Source of the DNA: Myxococcales bacterium
GTDB lineage: Bacteria; Myxococcota_A; Polyangia; Polyangiales; Polyangiaceae
Length of the DNA stretch: 64,000 bases
Assembly: GCA_016706225.1 (NCBI GenBank)
Contig: JADJKB010000025.1
Coordinates: 1-64,000 of the forward strand
Direction of reading: 5' to 3'
Position 1 is the first letter of the stretch. Every line of letters starts with the position of its first letter. This document shows, one piece after another, positions 8,861-18,123 of this stretch. The position numbers and the translations under genes are program-made. Below the pieces are notes generated by a model. That model was given only the letters and a program-made list of their open reading frames with translations. It ran no database searches and was not told where the DNA came from.

Positions 8861-9397
8861 ATGGACGTGTTCGAGACGGAGCGTCTAGTAGCGCGCGAGT
8901 GGGATCCCGAGCACCACCTCGAGGGCGCGTTCGCCATCTACAGCGACCCCGAGGTGGTGCGCTACATCGGCACCGGGCCCGCGCAGACCCTCGAGGAGAT
9001 GCGCGCGCGCCTCGAGGCCGTGGCCTTGCGCAACGCCGGGCTCCGCCAGGGACTCGGGTCATGGCCCCTGTTCGACAAGGGCAGCGGGGAGCTGGTCGGA
9101 GCCGTCCTGCTCAAGCCGCCCCCCGCCTCGGGCACGAACGGCACTCTCAGCACGGACATCGAGATCGGCTGGCACCTGGCGCGCCGGCACTGGGGGAAGG
9201 GCTTCGCCACCGAGGCGGGCCGCGCGCTCGTCGAACGCGGCTTCACCCAGCTCTCGCTGCCGGAGCTGCACGCGGTGGTGGAATCGCCCAACCAGCGCTC
9301 CCGGGCGGTCGCTCTCCGGCTTGGCATGAAGCATCTCGGGCGTACCGACCGCTACTACGACCTCGAGCTCGAGCACTTCGTGCTGCGCGCCGAGTGA
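8861..9397 (+). CDS. GNAT-family N-acetyltransferase (RimJ/RimL-like)
   Basis: The 178-residue length and motifs match the Acetyltransf_3 group: an N-terminal TERLVAREW, a central EIGWHLARRHWGKGFATEAG acetyl-CoA loop (R/Q-x-x-G-x-G/A type, about residues 108-127), and VVESPNQRSRAVALRLGM near 147-164. These enzymes transfer an acetyl group from acetyl-CoA to an amine; the substrate cannot be told from sequence. ATG 8861 gives the expected family start. The gene is intact and shares the 8764-8860 gap with the divergent gene 7975-8763. Confidence 0.9.
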   Translation: MDVFETERLVAREWDPEHHLEGAFAIYSDPEVVRYIGTGPAQTLEEMRARLEAVALRNAGLRQGLGSWPLFDKGSGELVGAVLLKPPPASGTNGTLSTDIEIGWHLARRHWGKGFATEAGRALVERGFTQLSLPELHAVVESPNQRSRAVALRLGMKHLGRTDRYYDLELEHFVLRAE

Positions 9398-9404
9398 CCA
9401 GGCC

Positions 9405-9530
9405 TCAGCTGAAGCGGTCGCCTTTCGAGGCGACGTCCGCGAACGCTTCGAGGAGTCCTTCTCCCGAGACGGCGTCCGTCACCAGCGAGCCGACGCCCCG
9501 ATCCGCGACGGACCGAGCCAACGCTTCGCG

Positions 9531-9535
<5 letters not shown>
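9405..9535 (-). pseudogene. C-terminal fragment ending at repeat A copy 2
   Basis: The minus strand encodes LARSVADRGVGSLVTDAVSG and ends ASKGDRFS. It looks like the end of a genuine protein but has no start: the frame runs into repeat A at 9535. No family recognised. Confidence 0.4.
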
Positions 9536-11148
<1,613 letters not shown>

Positions 11149-11374
11149 GTCCTGCTTTCGCTCGCGCTCACGCGGCAGGGGGGACGCGTCGTGCCGAGAT
11201 TGAAGCGTCGGGCGTGGCACTGACGACATTTGCGCTTCGGCTCGCGTCGGGATCAACTCTTAGTCCCCAGAGCGTCGTGCCGAGACCGGAGCGTCGTCGC
11301 AGGTGGAGGACCGAGCGGTCACTTTGGGGTAATTGGCGGGCTAATTGACCGGGTGCCTGACTAATTTATGCCAG
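11149..11374. other. non-coding stretch, AT-richer toward the right
   Basis: No convincing gene. Two imperfect copies of CGTCGTGCCGAGA followed by an AGCGTCG motif (about 11,189 and 11,274) are visible. The right end becomes AT-richer before the promoter of the next operon. Confidence 0.4.
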
Positions 11375-11402
11375 TTGACCCGCGGGTCAGGCGACCTAAT
11401 AT
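11375..11402 (+). promoter_or_regulatory. sigma70-type promoter with palindromic operator
   Basis: TTGACC (11,375-11,380) and TAATAT (11,397-11,402) are separated by 16 bp. A perfect 14-bp palindrome, TGACCCGCGGGTCA (11,376-11,389), covers the -35 box and part of the spacer. The -10 box ends 6 nt before the GTG start at 11,409, which predicts a leaderless or nearly leaderless transcript. AbiEi antitoxins are known to bind inverted repeats at their own promoter, so this is the likely autoregulatory site. Confidence 0.6.
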
Positions 11403-11408
11403 AGGCAG

Positions 11409-12434
11409 GTGCCTCTCAGCGAGACCGCGGCCATCGACCAGGCAAGGAAGCTGCTCGGGGTGTGGCTCGACCACCCTCACTTCCGAGTCGAGCAGCGCGA
11501 CGGGCCGGATCTCCTCGTCGAGGATGGCGCGCTCAAGCTGGCTGTGGAGCTAAAGTTGAGTTCCGAGGCGGCCAGCGTCAGCAGAGCTGTGGCGCACGCG
11601 AAACGTTACGCGGAGGGCCAGCAAGCGGTGCCCGTCGTTGCCACTCCGTTCATGGGCGAAGTCGGAAAGCGTATCTGCGCCGAAGCCGGCGTCTCGTGGT
11701 TCGATCTTTCGGGCAACGCGAGCATCGTCGCTCCGGGGCTTCGCGTCATCATTGAGGGCAAGCCCAACAAGTTCCTCAGACGGGGACGCCCGTCATCGGT
11801 ATTCGCGCCAAAGAGCGCGCGATTGGCGCGGCATCTTCTGGTGCATCATCCAAAGGCGTTTCGCCAGCAAGACCTCGCTCGCGAAACCGGCCTCGATGAT
11901 GGCTTCACGAGCCGCATAGTCCGGCGGCTCGAAGGCGACGGGCTCGTCGGGCGGGACGATAGCGGGCTCATTCGCGTGCCGGCTCCCGACCTGCTTCTCG
12001 ATGCTTGGTCTGCCGTGTACAGCTTCGACAAGCACACCGTCCTTCGGGGGCACGTCACGGCGAGGAGCGGTGACGAGCTGCTCCAGAAGCTGGCAGCGCA
12101 GCTCACGCGCTCGAAGCTCAAACACGCCGCGACCGGGCTGGCGGCAGCGTGGCTTCGCACCGAGTTCGCCGGATTCCGCCTCGTGTCGTTCTTCGTCGGC
12201 TCAGTGCCGAACGACAAGGTGCTCGACGCCGTGGGCTTCCGCGAAGAGCCGAAGGGGGCGAACGTCTGGTTCGTGCTGCCGAACGACGAAGGCGTGTTCG
12301 ACGGTTCGACGAAGGCCGGCGGAATCGAGTGCGTTCACCCCGTGCAGGCGTACCTCGATCTCCTGGCTCATCCGGAGCGGGCCAAGGAAGCCGCGGCCGA
12401 ATTGAGATCTCGCGCGCTCAAGTGGAAGGCCTGA
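11409..12434 (+). CDS. AbiEi-like antitoxin/regulator
   Basis: The 341-residue protein has an N-terminal nuclease-fold-like region (LLVEDGALKLAVELKL, about residues 38-53, and FDLSGNASIVAPGL), a central winged-helix segment (QQDLARETGLDDGFTSRIVR, about 155-175) and a C-terminal domain with VHPVQAYLDLLAHPERAKEA, which matches AbiEi-type partners of AbiEii nucleotidyltransferases. Its TGA overlaps the ATG of the next gene by one base. Expected role: repress the operon through the upstream palindrome and counteract the toxin. It is longer than classical AbiEi (about 200-280). Confidence 0.75.
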   Translation: MPLSETAAIDQARKLLGVWLDHPHFRVEQRDGPDLLVEDGALKLAVELKLSSEAASVSRAVAHAKRYAEGQQAVPVVATPFMGEVGKRICAEAGVSWFDLSGNASIVAPGLRVIIEGKPNKFLRRGRPSSVFAPKSARLARHLLVHHPKAFRQQDLARETGLDDGFTSRIVRRLEGDGLVGRDDSGLIRVPAPDLLLDAWSAVYSFDKHTVLRGHVTARSGDELLQKLAAQLTRSKLKHAATGLAAAWLRTEFAGFRLVSFFVGSVPNDKVLDAVGFREEPKGANVWFVLPNDEGVFDGSTKAGGIECVHPVQAYLDLLAHPERAKEAAAELRSRALKWKA

Positions 12435-13270
12435 TGGCGAAACCGAGAACAGCGGCAGGATACGAGCCAGCCCAGGTGCGGAACGTGCGGGCAGCGTGCC
12501 TCTACCTGGCCACGAAGCTCGGCGACCTGCTGGACGAGCTGGTGGTGGTCGGTGGCCTCGTGCCGACGTTGCTCATCGACCAGGCCGAGGCGAAGGTGGA
12601 GAAGCACGTGGGCACGCTCGACCTCGACATCGGCATGGAAGTCGCGATCCTCGACGACAAGCGCTACGAGGTGCTCACCGAGAGGCTCCGTGCCGCCGGC
12701 TTCGGGCCGGACGAGAACGAGAGAGGGAACCGGACTCGCCAGCGCTGGAAGATCGATGGCCCGCCCAAGGTGACCGTGGACTTCCTCATCCCGCCAACGC
12801 TCGACACCGACAGGGGAGGGCAGCTTCGCAACATCGAGCCGGACTTCGCCGCCATCATCGCCCCCGGTTTGCGACTGGCGTTCATCGATCAGGTGAAAGT
12901 AGAGCTGCAAGGCGTGACCATCCGCGGCGAGGAGGCACGCCGGCAGATCTCCGTCTGTGGGGCCGGCGCGTTCATCGTCATGAAGGCTCTCGCGTTCAGG
13001 AGCCGCGGCGAGAACAAGGACGCGTACGACATCGCCTACCTGCTGCGGAACTACGGTGGTGGCCCTGGCGATGTGGCTGCCCGCCTTTCGCCGCACGTTG
13101 GCAGACCGGAAGTGAAGGAAGCCCTCCGCCTGCTCTCCGAGGACTTCGAGACCATCGACAGCCTCGGGCCGCGAAGAGTCTCGGAGTTCCTGTTCGATGC
13201 ACGACAGGACGAAACCGAGGCCGACGCTTGGGGCGCGGTTCGCGATCTGCTGGACGCGCTGCGGTCTTGA
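12434..13270 (+). CDS. AbiEii-type nucleotidyltransferase (putative type IV toxin)
   Basis: The 278-residue protein has the nucleotidyltransferase motifs VVVGGLVPTLL (about residues 37-47) and LDLDIGM (about 63-69), the latter supplying the metal-binding Asp pair, plus the C-terminal FIVMKALAFRSRGENKDAYD typical of AbiEii (KxxR...KDxxD). AbiEii toxins transfer nucleotides to RNA targets and arrest growth, giving phage protection or plasmid maintenance. Start and upstream stop overlap (TGATG), so translation is probably coupled. Confidence 0.85.
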   Translation: MAKPRTAAGYEPAQVRNVRAACLYLATKLGDLLDELVVVGGLVPTLLIDQAEAKVEKHVGTLDLDIGMEVAILDDKRYEVLTERLRAAGFGPDENERGNRTRQRWKIDGPPKVTVDFLIPPTLDTDRGGQLRNIEPDFAAIIAPGLRLAFIDQVKVELQGVTIRGEEARRQISVCGAGAFIVMKALAFRSRGENKDAYDIAYLLRNYGGGPGDVAARLSPHVGRPEVKEALRLLSEDFETIDSLGPRRVSEFLFDARQDETEADAWGAVRDLLDALRS

Positions 13271-13273
13271 AGT

Positions 13274-13400
13274 TCAGGCGGCGCGACCCGCAAGGGCGCA
13301 CAGGATGTTCCAGACCGTCCCCTGAGTGAGCGGCCTCCCGACGCGAGACCGGTAGCCCTCTTCGGCCAAGCAACGGACGACCTCACGAGAACTGTTCAAG
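13274..13400 (-). pseudogene. C-terminal remnant of a recombinase-like protein
   Basis: The frame reads VVRCLAEEGYRSRVGRPLTQ then GTVWNILCAL, the end of the helix-rich domain typical of large serine recombinases (L-x-x-E-G-x-x-x-R-x-G-x-P-x-T...VWNIL). Nothing upstream continues it. A dead end of a mobile-element gene. Confidence 0.45.
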
Positions 13401-13587
13401 GAATCGCAAGGTCGTGGGCGAGCGCCAGGGACATGAGCGGCGTTCACTCATCGGGCCCGCGATGCCTCGTCGCCTCCTCGTCCACCCAATCCTCCTCCTC
13501 CCAGCTCACGCCCTCCTCGCGACAAGCTCGGGACATGACCCGCTTCGCGCGCCGCTCTCCGCTCTGGTTGACCCTCTGGCTCCCGGC
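13401..13587 (+). other. mixed remnant stretch ending in a truncated secretion leader
   Basis: Apart from a short basic-hydrophobic start at 13,535 (MTRFARRSPLWLTLWLPATA) that runs straight into repeat A copy 3, no gene is supported. The leader looks like the first 20 residues of a secreted protein whose body has been lost. Confidence 0.35.
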
Positions 13588-13822
13588 CACAGCGTCCCGC
13601 ATTTCAGGCTGGGTGGAACGCGAAGATCGCATGGGCACCGATCTGCAAACTTCCCCGAGCCCCATCAGCCCGTCCAGCTTCGGACGATCGCTTTGCTCGG
13701 GCTAGCCGCTAGCCGCTCTTGCTCGAGACGCGACCTATCGCATCACGGCGCCGCGCCTTCTTCAGGCACCACCTTCGGCGCAGCCTTCTTCTTCTTCCCG
13801 ATGTCGGGAGACACGTCCCACA
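13588..13822. repeat. repeat A copy 3, with linked tail
   Basis: It begins CACAGCGTCCCGCATTTCA and contains CGATCGCTTTGCTCGGGCTA, then the extended tail shared with 7256-7355. The tail includes the last codons of the minus-strand gene that ends at 13,743. This copy shows how the repeat normally lies just downstream of that gene. Confidence 0.75.
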
Positions 13823-14291
13823 GCGTCGGCTTCGTCGACTTCTCTGCGCCCTCGGCCTTCCAGCGGAAGGCGTGCGGCAGCATCGGGCGGCCGACGGCGT
13901 AGAGCACGCTGGTCTCGTAGCTGGCGAGGGGCGGCGTCGCCGCGCCCGCGCGGTGCACGAAGGCCGGGTGCTGCGAGCCGCGATCGAGCTCCACCACGCG
14001 CGTGCAACCGATCTTCAGCAGGGCCGCCGCGATCGAGTCGCTCGAGTCGTGGCGCGCCGTCGCGACGATCACCCTCCCGGTCGGCAGCGCGCAGAGCGCT
14101 CCGCGTAGACGTAGCGGGCCGTGGGCGAGCGCGGCCTCGGTCAGCTTGCCGGCCTCGGCCAGGAGCGGCAGCTGCACGGCCTCGTCCTCCTTGTCGAGCC
14201 GCCGCACACGGTGGGCCCTCTGCCGTTTCGCGCCGACCAGCGCGCTCGTGGCAGTGGTGCGAGCCCCTGGAATGCCCGGCGACTGGCACAC
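13743..14291 (-). CDS. unknown protein with Lys-rich C-terminus
   Basis: About 182 residues. The central part (GRVIVATARHDSSDSIAAAL and GCTRVVELDRGSQHPAFVHR) looks like a folded domain reminiscent of phosphodiester-glycosidase-like or surface proteins, but I cannot name it. The C-terminus DIGKKKKAAPKVVPEEG is shared with the orphan tail at 7275-7355. The N-terminus is uncertain: another frame just upstream carries DDGGASGPGASSTP, a typical linker, which suggests a frameshift near 14,290-14,310 and a longer original gene. Confidence 0.45.
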   Translation of the reverse strand: MCQSPGIPGARTTATSALVGAKRQRAHRVRRLDKEDEAVQLPLLAEAGKLTEAALAHGPLRLRGALCALPTGRVIVATARHDSSDSIAAALLKIGCTRVVELDRGSQHPAFVHRAGAATPPLASYETSVLYAVGRPMLPHAFRWKAEGAEKSTKPTLWDVSPDIGKKKKAAPKVVPEEGAAP

Positions 14292-14433
14292 GCCGCGTCC
14301 AGCGTCGGCGTCGAGCTCGCCCCTGGGCCGCTGGCGCCGCCATCGTCCCCCGGTCTTGCCCTCCGGGCGTGTTCGTCTAGCCGCTGTCCCTAGTTCTCAC
14401 TCCGTTGACGACAGCGAACGCCACGCGACGGTT

Positions 14434-15621
14434 TCAGATGCAGACGGGGATGCCCGGACTGGTTCCGCCATCCACCTTCACGGGCGCCGAGCACTGCCCC
14501 TTCCGCTTGAAGAGCGCATCGAGGGGAGTGGGCAGCGGCTGACAGACGAGCCCGGTGGCCTTGCAGTCCGCGTTGCAGTCGCAGAGCTGACCGCAGGCGC
14601 CGCGGTCGCCGAAGCCGGGGACCGTGACCGCGCCCGGGTAATAGATGCAGGTTGCCGGTGCGGCAGTGGCCGTCGCCTTGTTCCATCCGCAGGACGTCTT
14701 GCTCTCCGCAATCGCCCCTGCCGTGCAACGCTCGGCGCAGAGCGTGGTCGACCCGCTGGTTGCCGGCAGATCGAGCTTCTCGCAGAAGCCTCGGCAGGTG
14801 TCGTTGCTCTGGGAGCACGGTGTGCCGACCGGATCGCCCGAAGGCGCCGTCGCGCTGCACAGGCCGGACCCGGGGTCGCAGAAGAGCCCGGTGCCGCAGT
14901 CCTCATCCGAGTTGCAGTTGGGAAGGCACACGCGCGCGGCCTCTCCGAGGCCCGGGATGATGATCGGCGAGCACCCCATGTCGACGCGGCCGTGGCACTT
15001 GGAAGCTTTGGCCGTCCCCGGGTCGCCGAAGTCACACTGCTCGAGGCAGAATCGCGTGGTCGAGGCTTGATCTGGGAAGCCGATGCACTTGGCGCTGGGC
15101 TTGATGCTTGCGCAGACCGTTGGGTCGGCGGCACACGCCTTGGTGCACAGCCCGCCGGCAGGTCCCTGCCCGACGATCTGCGTCGAGGTGGCGGTGAGGC
15201 AGGTGAGCCCCTCTCCGCAGTCGGCGTCTGCGCTGCAGACCGCGCCAAGCTTGTCGTTGGCCACACACGCGCACGGCCAGTAACCCGCGCCGGAGGGCCG
15301 ACAGGTCTTGGTCCCGCTCGCGCTGTCACCGCAGCTGCACGCGGCCACGCTGTCCGGCTCGCACACGCAGTCCCACGAAGAGGCGTCGGCGCAGTCGAGG
15401 CTCGGCGAAGCCGAAGAGTCCGGGACGCTGCCGCCGTCTGGCGGTTTGGGCAGAGAAGCATCCGAGCCGGGTCCCGTGACCGGACCCGAATAGCTCCCGC
15501 CAAACGAGGTCTTGCCCCGCGGAACCGAGCCTGGCCCCGCGTCGTCGGAGCACGCGACCACCCAGGGCAGCGCCAGTGCGACGAGCCACAACACGGTACC
15601 GATTGCAGTAGTACGCATCAT
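14434..15621 (-). CDS. large Cys-rich lipoprotein (operon gene 5)
   Basis: The 395-residue protein opens MMRTTAIGTVLWLVALALPW and has a lipobox (WVVAC). After a Ser/Gly/Pro linker there are about 35 Cys arranged in short repeats such as CSADADCGEGLTC and CNSDEDCGTGLFCDPGSGLC, the C-x5-C-x5-C pattern seen in myxobacterial surface proteins. Expected to be a disulphide-rich, outer-membrane-anchored protein. ATG 15,621 or 15,618. It lies 7 nt after the PEGA gene and so is the last gene of the five-gene operon. Confidence 0.75.
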   Translation of the reverse strand: MMRTTAIGTVLWLVALALPWVVACSDDAGPGSVPRGKTSFGGSYSGPVTGPGSDASLPKPPDGGSVPDSSASPSLDCADASSWDCVCEPDSVAACSCGDSASGTKTCRPSGAGYWPCACVANDKLGAVCSADADCGEGLTCLTATSTQIVGQGPAGGLCTKACAADPTVCASIKPSAKCIGFPDQASTTRFCLEQCDFGDPGTAKASKCHGRVDMGCSPIIIPGLGEAARVCLPNCNSDEDCGTGLFCDPGSGLCSATAPSGDPVGTPCSQSNDTCRGFCEKLDLPATSGSTTLCAERCTAGAIAESKTSCGWNKATATAAPATCIYYPGAVTVPGFGDRGACGQLCDCNADCKATGLVCQPLPTPLDALFKRKGQCSAPVKVDGGTSPGIPVCI

Positions 15622-15628
15622 CGGAGAC

Positions 15629-16636
15629 TCAAAAGGAGAGGTACACCTGCCCGGGCGGCACGGTGCCCGGTGCCTCGGGGACGGACTTGGTTTCGTCTTT
15701 CTTGAAGACGAAGAACGCAGCGACGCCGAGCCCGACGGCGAGGGCCGCGCCGCCGAGCAGCCACGGCGTGAGGCTGCCACCCGAATCGCGAGAGAGGGGA
15801 TCCAGCGTCACGGTCGAGACCTTCGTCTGCTTGGGCTCCAAGATGAACTCGGAGCGGTAGCTGCGCATCCCCGGCGCGCTGACCTGGACGGTGTGGCTGC
15901 CGGGCTTGAGAAAGCCCTCCCACTCACCGCTGCCGACACTTCGACCATCGACGACGATCTTCTGACCTTGCCCGGCGGACACCCGGAGACGTGCTTGCGC
16001 GCTCTCTTTGAGCAGCTTCACGTCGATGGACTTCGCCTCGCCCCCGTTGAGCTTCACCGTCAGCTCCAAGGGTTCGAACCCGGGCTTCTTGATCCGAAGC
16101 ACTCGGCTCCCTTGGTTCAGTCGAACGGTGCCAGAGAGCGGGGACGTGCCGAGATCCTCGCCGTCGACCGCGATCTTCGCGCCTACCTGGTCGACCCGAA
16201 TGGTCACGTCGGCGACGAAGCCGCGCACGGTCTTCTTGAGCTCGACGGCTCGGGCACGGGCCTCTTCGGTGACCTTCTCGTCGCCGTCGGCGAGGTAGCG
16301 CTCCAGAAGCTCGAGGACCTTGGAGTAGTTGCGCAGGTTCTTCTCGCACGCCGCCAGGTTCCACAAGAGGCGAGGATCTTTGGATGCGGCGTACGCGCTC
16401 TCGAACTTCAGCTTGGCGCCCGCGTTATCGCCGTCGGAAAAGAGCAACTTTCCGCTCTCGTAGTCCGTCTTTGCGCTGCCGGTCAGGGAGTCGGCGAGCG
16501 ACGGCGGCGCGCTCGCGCCGGCCGGTGGCGGTTCGTCTCCGGCCTGCGCCGCGACTCCGGCGGGGGTCGAGCACGCGAGCAACCCGGCCATGAGGGCCGC
16601 GAGGACACGATGGTGGGTGGGGCGCGCGGAGGACAT
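15629..16636 (-). CDS. TPR/PEGA-domain membrane protein (operon gene 4)
   Basis: The 335-residue protein has a signal peptide (about residues 1-30), a TPR-like region (YESGKLLFSDGDNAGAKLKF, LLWNLAACEKNLRNYSKVLE), PEGA beta repeats (AKIAVDGEDLGTSPLSG; KIVVDGRSVGSGEWEG) at about 145-255, and one C-terminal membrane helix (about 302-324). PEGA domains bind surface ligands or scaffold envelope proteins. This architecture is common next to Ser/Thr kinases in myxobacteria. It starts 5 nt after the kinase gene ends. Confidence 0.85.
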   Translation of the reverse strand: MSSARPTHHRVLAALMAGLLACSTPAGVAAQAGDEPPPAGASAPPSLADSLTGSAKTDYESGKLLFSDGDNAGAKLKFESAYAASKDPRLLWNLAACEKNLRNYSKVLELLERYLADGDEKVTEEARARAVELKKTVRGFVADVTIRVDQVGAKIAVDGEDLGTSPLSGTVRLNQGSRVLRIKKPGFEPLELTVKLNGGEAKSIDVKLLKESAQARLRVSAGQGQKIVVDGRSVGSGEWEGFLKPGSHTVQVSAPGMRSYRSEFILEPKQTKVSTVTLDPLSRDSGGSLTPWLLGGAALAVGLGVAAFFVFKKDETKSVPEAPGTVPPGQVYLSF

Positions 16637-16641
16637 GGCGA

Positions 16642-18123
16642 CTACTCGAGGGGCATGGAGAGCGAGGGGGTCTTGGCAGAGGCGGTGGGTTTCGTTACCG
16701 GTCCCGGTTTGGCTGAAGGCACCGGTTCGGGGGTGGCCTTCACGGCCAGGGCGCTCGGCGGTGGACCTGGAGTCTTGGTCGTGGCCAGCGGCTTCCGACC
16801 TGCGTCGGCGTTCGTCGCCGGGGCCGATACCTCCGGCGCGGCGCTCGCGGTGGGCTTCTCGTCGCCCGGCGGCACGGGCGTGGCCGCCGGCGTGAGCGGC
16901 GCTTCGGCCGGAGCTGCGGCGCCTGCTGTCGCGCTCGTCGCCGCGGGCGTTGCGGTGGCGTCCGTCGAGCCGTTGCGGGTGAACGCAACGCCAAGCCCGA
17001 CGCTCACCGCCAGAGCGCCAATCACCGCACCCAGTACCTTGCCGCGAGAGGATGCGACCGGCGCGCGCGTCTCCGCCCAAGCGGCGGCCGTGTTTGCAGC
17101 CTGGGACTTCGCCTGCGCCGTCTGGGGCATTACCAAGGTGCCTCCCGCGGGCAGCGTATCGTCGGTCGCCAGACCTCCTGAGGCTCGCGGCGACGCAGAA
17201 ACGGCGACGGCGCGGGTCACCGAGACGCGGGCGCGCTGGGGCGCAAAGGGGGCGAGCGCCTGAGCGAGGTCTCCCACGGTGGCGTAGCGGACGCCGGGGT
17301 CCTTGCTCAGGCAGCGCAACACGACGGCGTCGAGTCCCTCCGGTACGTCGGTGCAGAGGGAGCTCAGCGCCGGCGGCTCCACGCTCAAGATGGCCGCGAT
17401 CAGCTCCGCCATGGTCTCTCCGGTGAACGGAGGTCTGCCGCCGATGAGCTCATACAGGACGGCGCCCAGCGACCAGATGTCGCTCTGCGCGTTGGCCGAG
17501 CGCGCGGACTTGGCTTGCTCGGGCGACATGTAATAGGGCGAGCCCATGATGGCCCCGGTGCGCGTCAGGGCGTGCTCGGTCGCGGCTGGCCCCGTCATGC
17601 TGGAGATGCCGAAGTCGAGCACCTTCACCATGGGCGACCCATCGGCTCGTTTGGAGAGAAAGAGGTTCGCGGGCTTCAGATCCCGGTGAACGATGCCCTT
17701 GGCGTGAGCCTCCGCGATGGCCTCACACGCTTGCAGCACGTAGTCCATGGCCTCTTCGACCGGCAGCGCGCCCTTGGCGACCACGTCAGCCAGGTCGCAG
17801 CCCTCGAGATACTCCATGACGATGTAGGGCTCGCCGGTCTCGAGCCGGCCGACCTCGATCACCTTGGCGACATGCTCGCTCGTGATCTTGACCGCGGCGC
17901 GCGCCTCGCGCATGAAGCGCGCCACGATGTTGGCGTTCTGCGCGCCCTCGGGTGAGAGGAACTTCACCGCGACGCGACGATCGAGATCGATGTCGTCTGC
18001 GGCGACCACGACGCCCATGCCGCCGGCGCCGAGCAGCCTCGTGACCTTGTATTTCTTGGCGAGCACATCGCCCGGGCGCACCGGCGCCGAGAAGGCGGGC
18101 TCGGGCTCCGGTGCGTCGGCCAT
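16642..18123 (-). CDS. transmembrane PknB-type Ser/Thr protein kinase (operon gene 3)
   Basis: The 493-residue protein has a full kinase domain (about residues 25-290): glycine loop LLGAGGMGVVV, catalytic Lys54 in VAVKF, HRDLKPAN with Asp148, DFG at 170-172, and APE-like SPEQ. A single membrane helix (about 362-381) is followed by an Ala/Pro/Thr-rich extracytoplasmic tail of about 110 residues without a recognisable sensor domain. Its ATG overlaps the previous stop by one base. It probably phosphorylates cytoplasmic targets in response to envelope cues brought by the lipoproteins encoded with it. Confidence 0.92.
   Translation of the reverse strand: MADAPEPEPAFSAPVRPGDVLAKKYKVTRLLGAGGMGVVVAADDIDLDRRVAVKFLSPEGAQNANIVARFMREARAAVKITSEHVAKVIEVGRLETGEPYIVMEYLEGCDLADVVAKGALPVEEAMDYVLQACEAIAEAHAKGIVHRDLKPANLFLSKRADGSPMVKVLDFGISSMTGPAATEHALTRTGAIMGSPYYMSPEQAKSARSANAQSDIWSLGAVLYELIGGRPPFTGETMAELIAAILSVEPPALSSLCTDVPEGLDAVVLRCLSKDPGVRYATVGDLAQALAPFAPQRARVSVTRAVAVSASPRASGGLATDDTLPAGGTLVMPQTAQAKSQAANTAAAWAETRAPVASSRGKVLGAVIGALAVSVGLGVAFTRNGSTDATATPAATSATAGAAAPAEAPLTPAATPVPPGDEKPTASAAPEVSAPATNADAGRKPLATTKTPGPPPSALAVKATPEPVPSAKPGPVTKPTASAKTPSLSMPLE

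Noticed and set aside
14002..15705. 567-codon plus-strand frame
   Set aside because: Antisense of the Cys-rich lipoprotein and neighbours; Arg/Ala-rich with no domain, while the minus-strand genes have leaders and overlaps.
16070..16095. GGTTCGAACCC resembling a tRNA T-loop
   Set aside because: Lies inside the PEGA protein gene, with no acceptor stem or anticodon arm around it; no tRNA was found elsewhere by eye.
15512..17263. 583-codon plus-strand frame
   Set aside because: Antisense of the PEGA and kinase genes, whose motifs are unmistakable.
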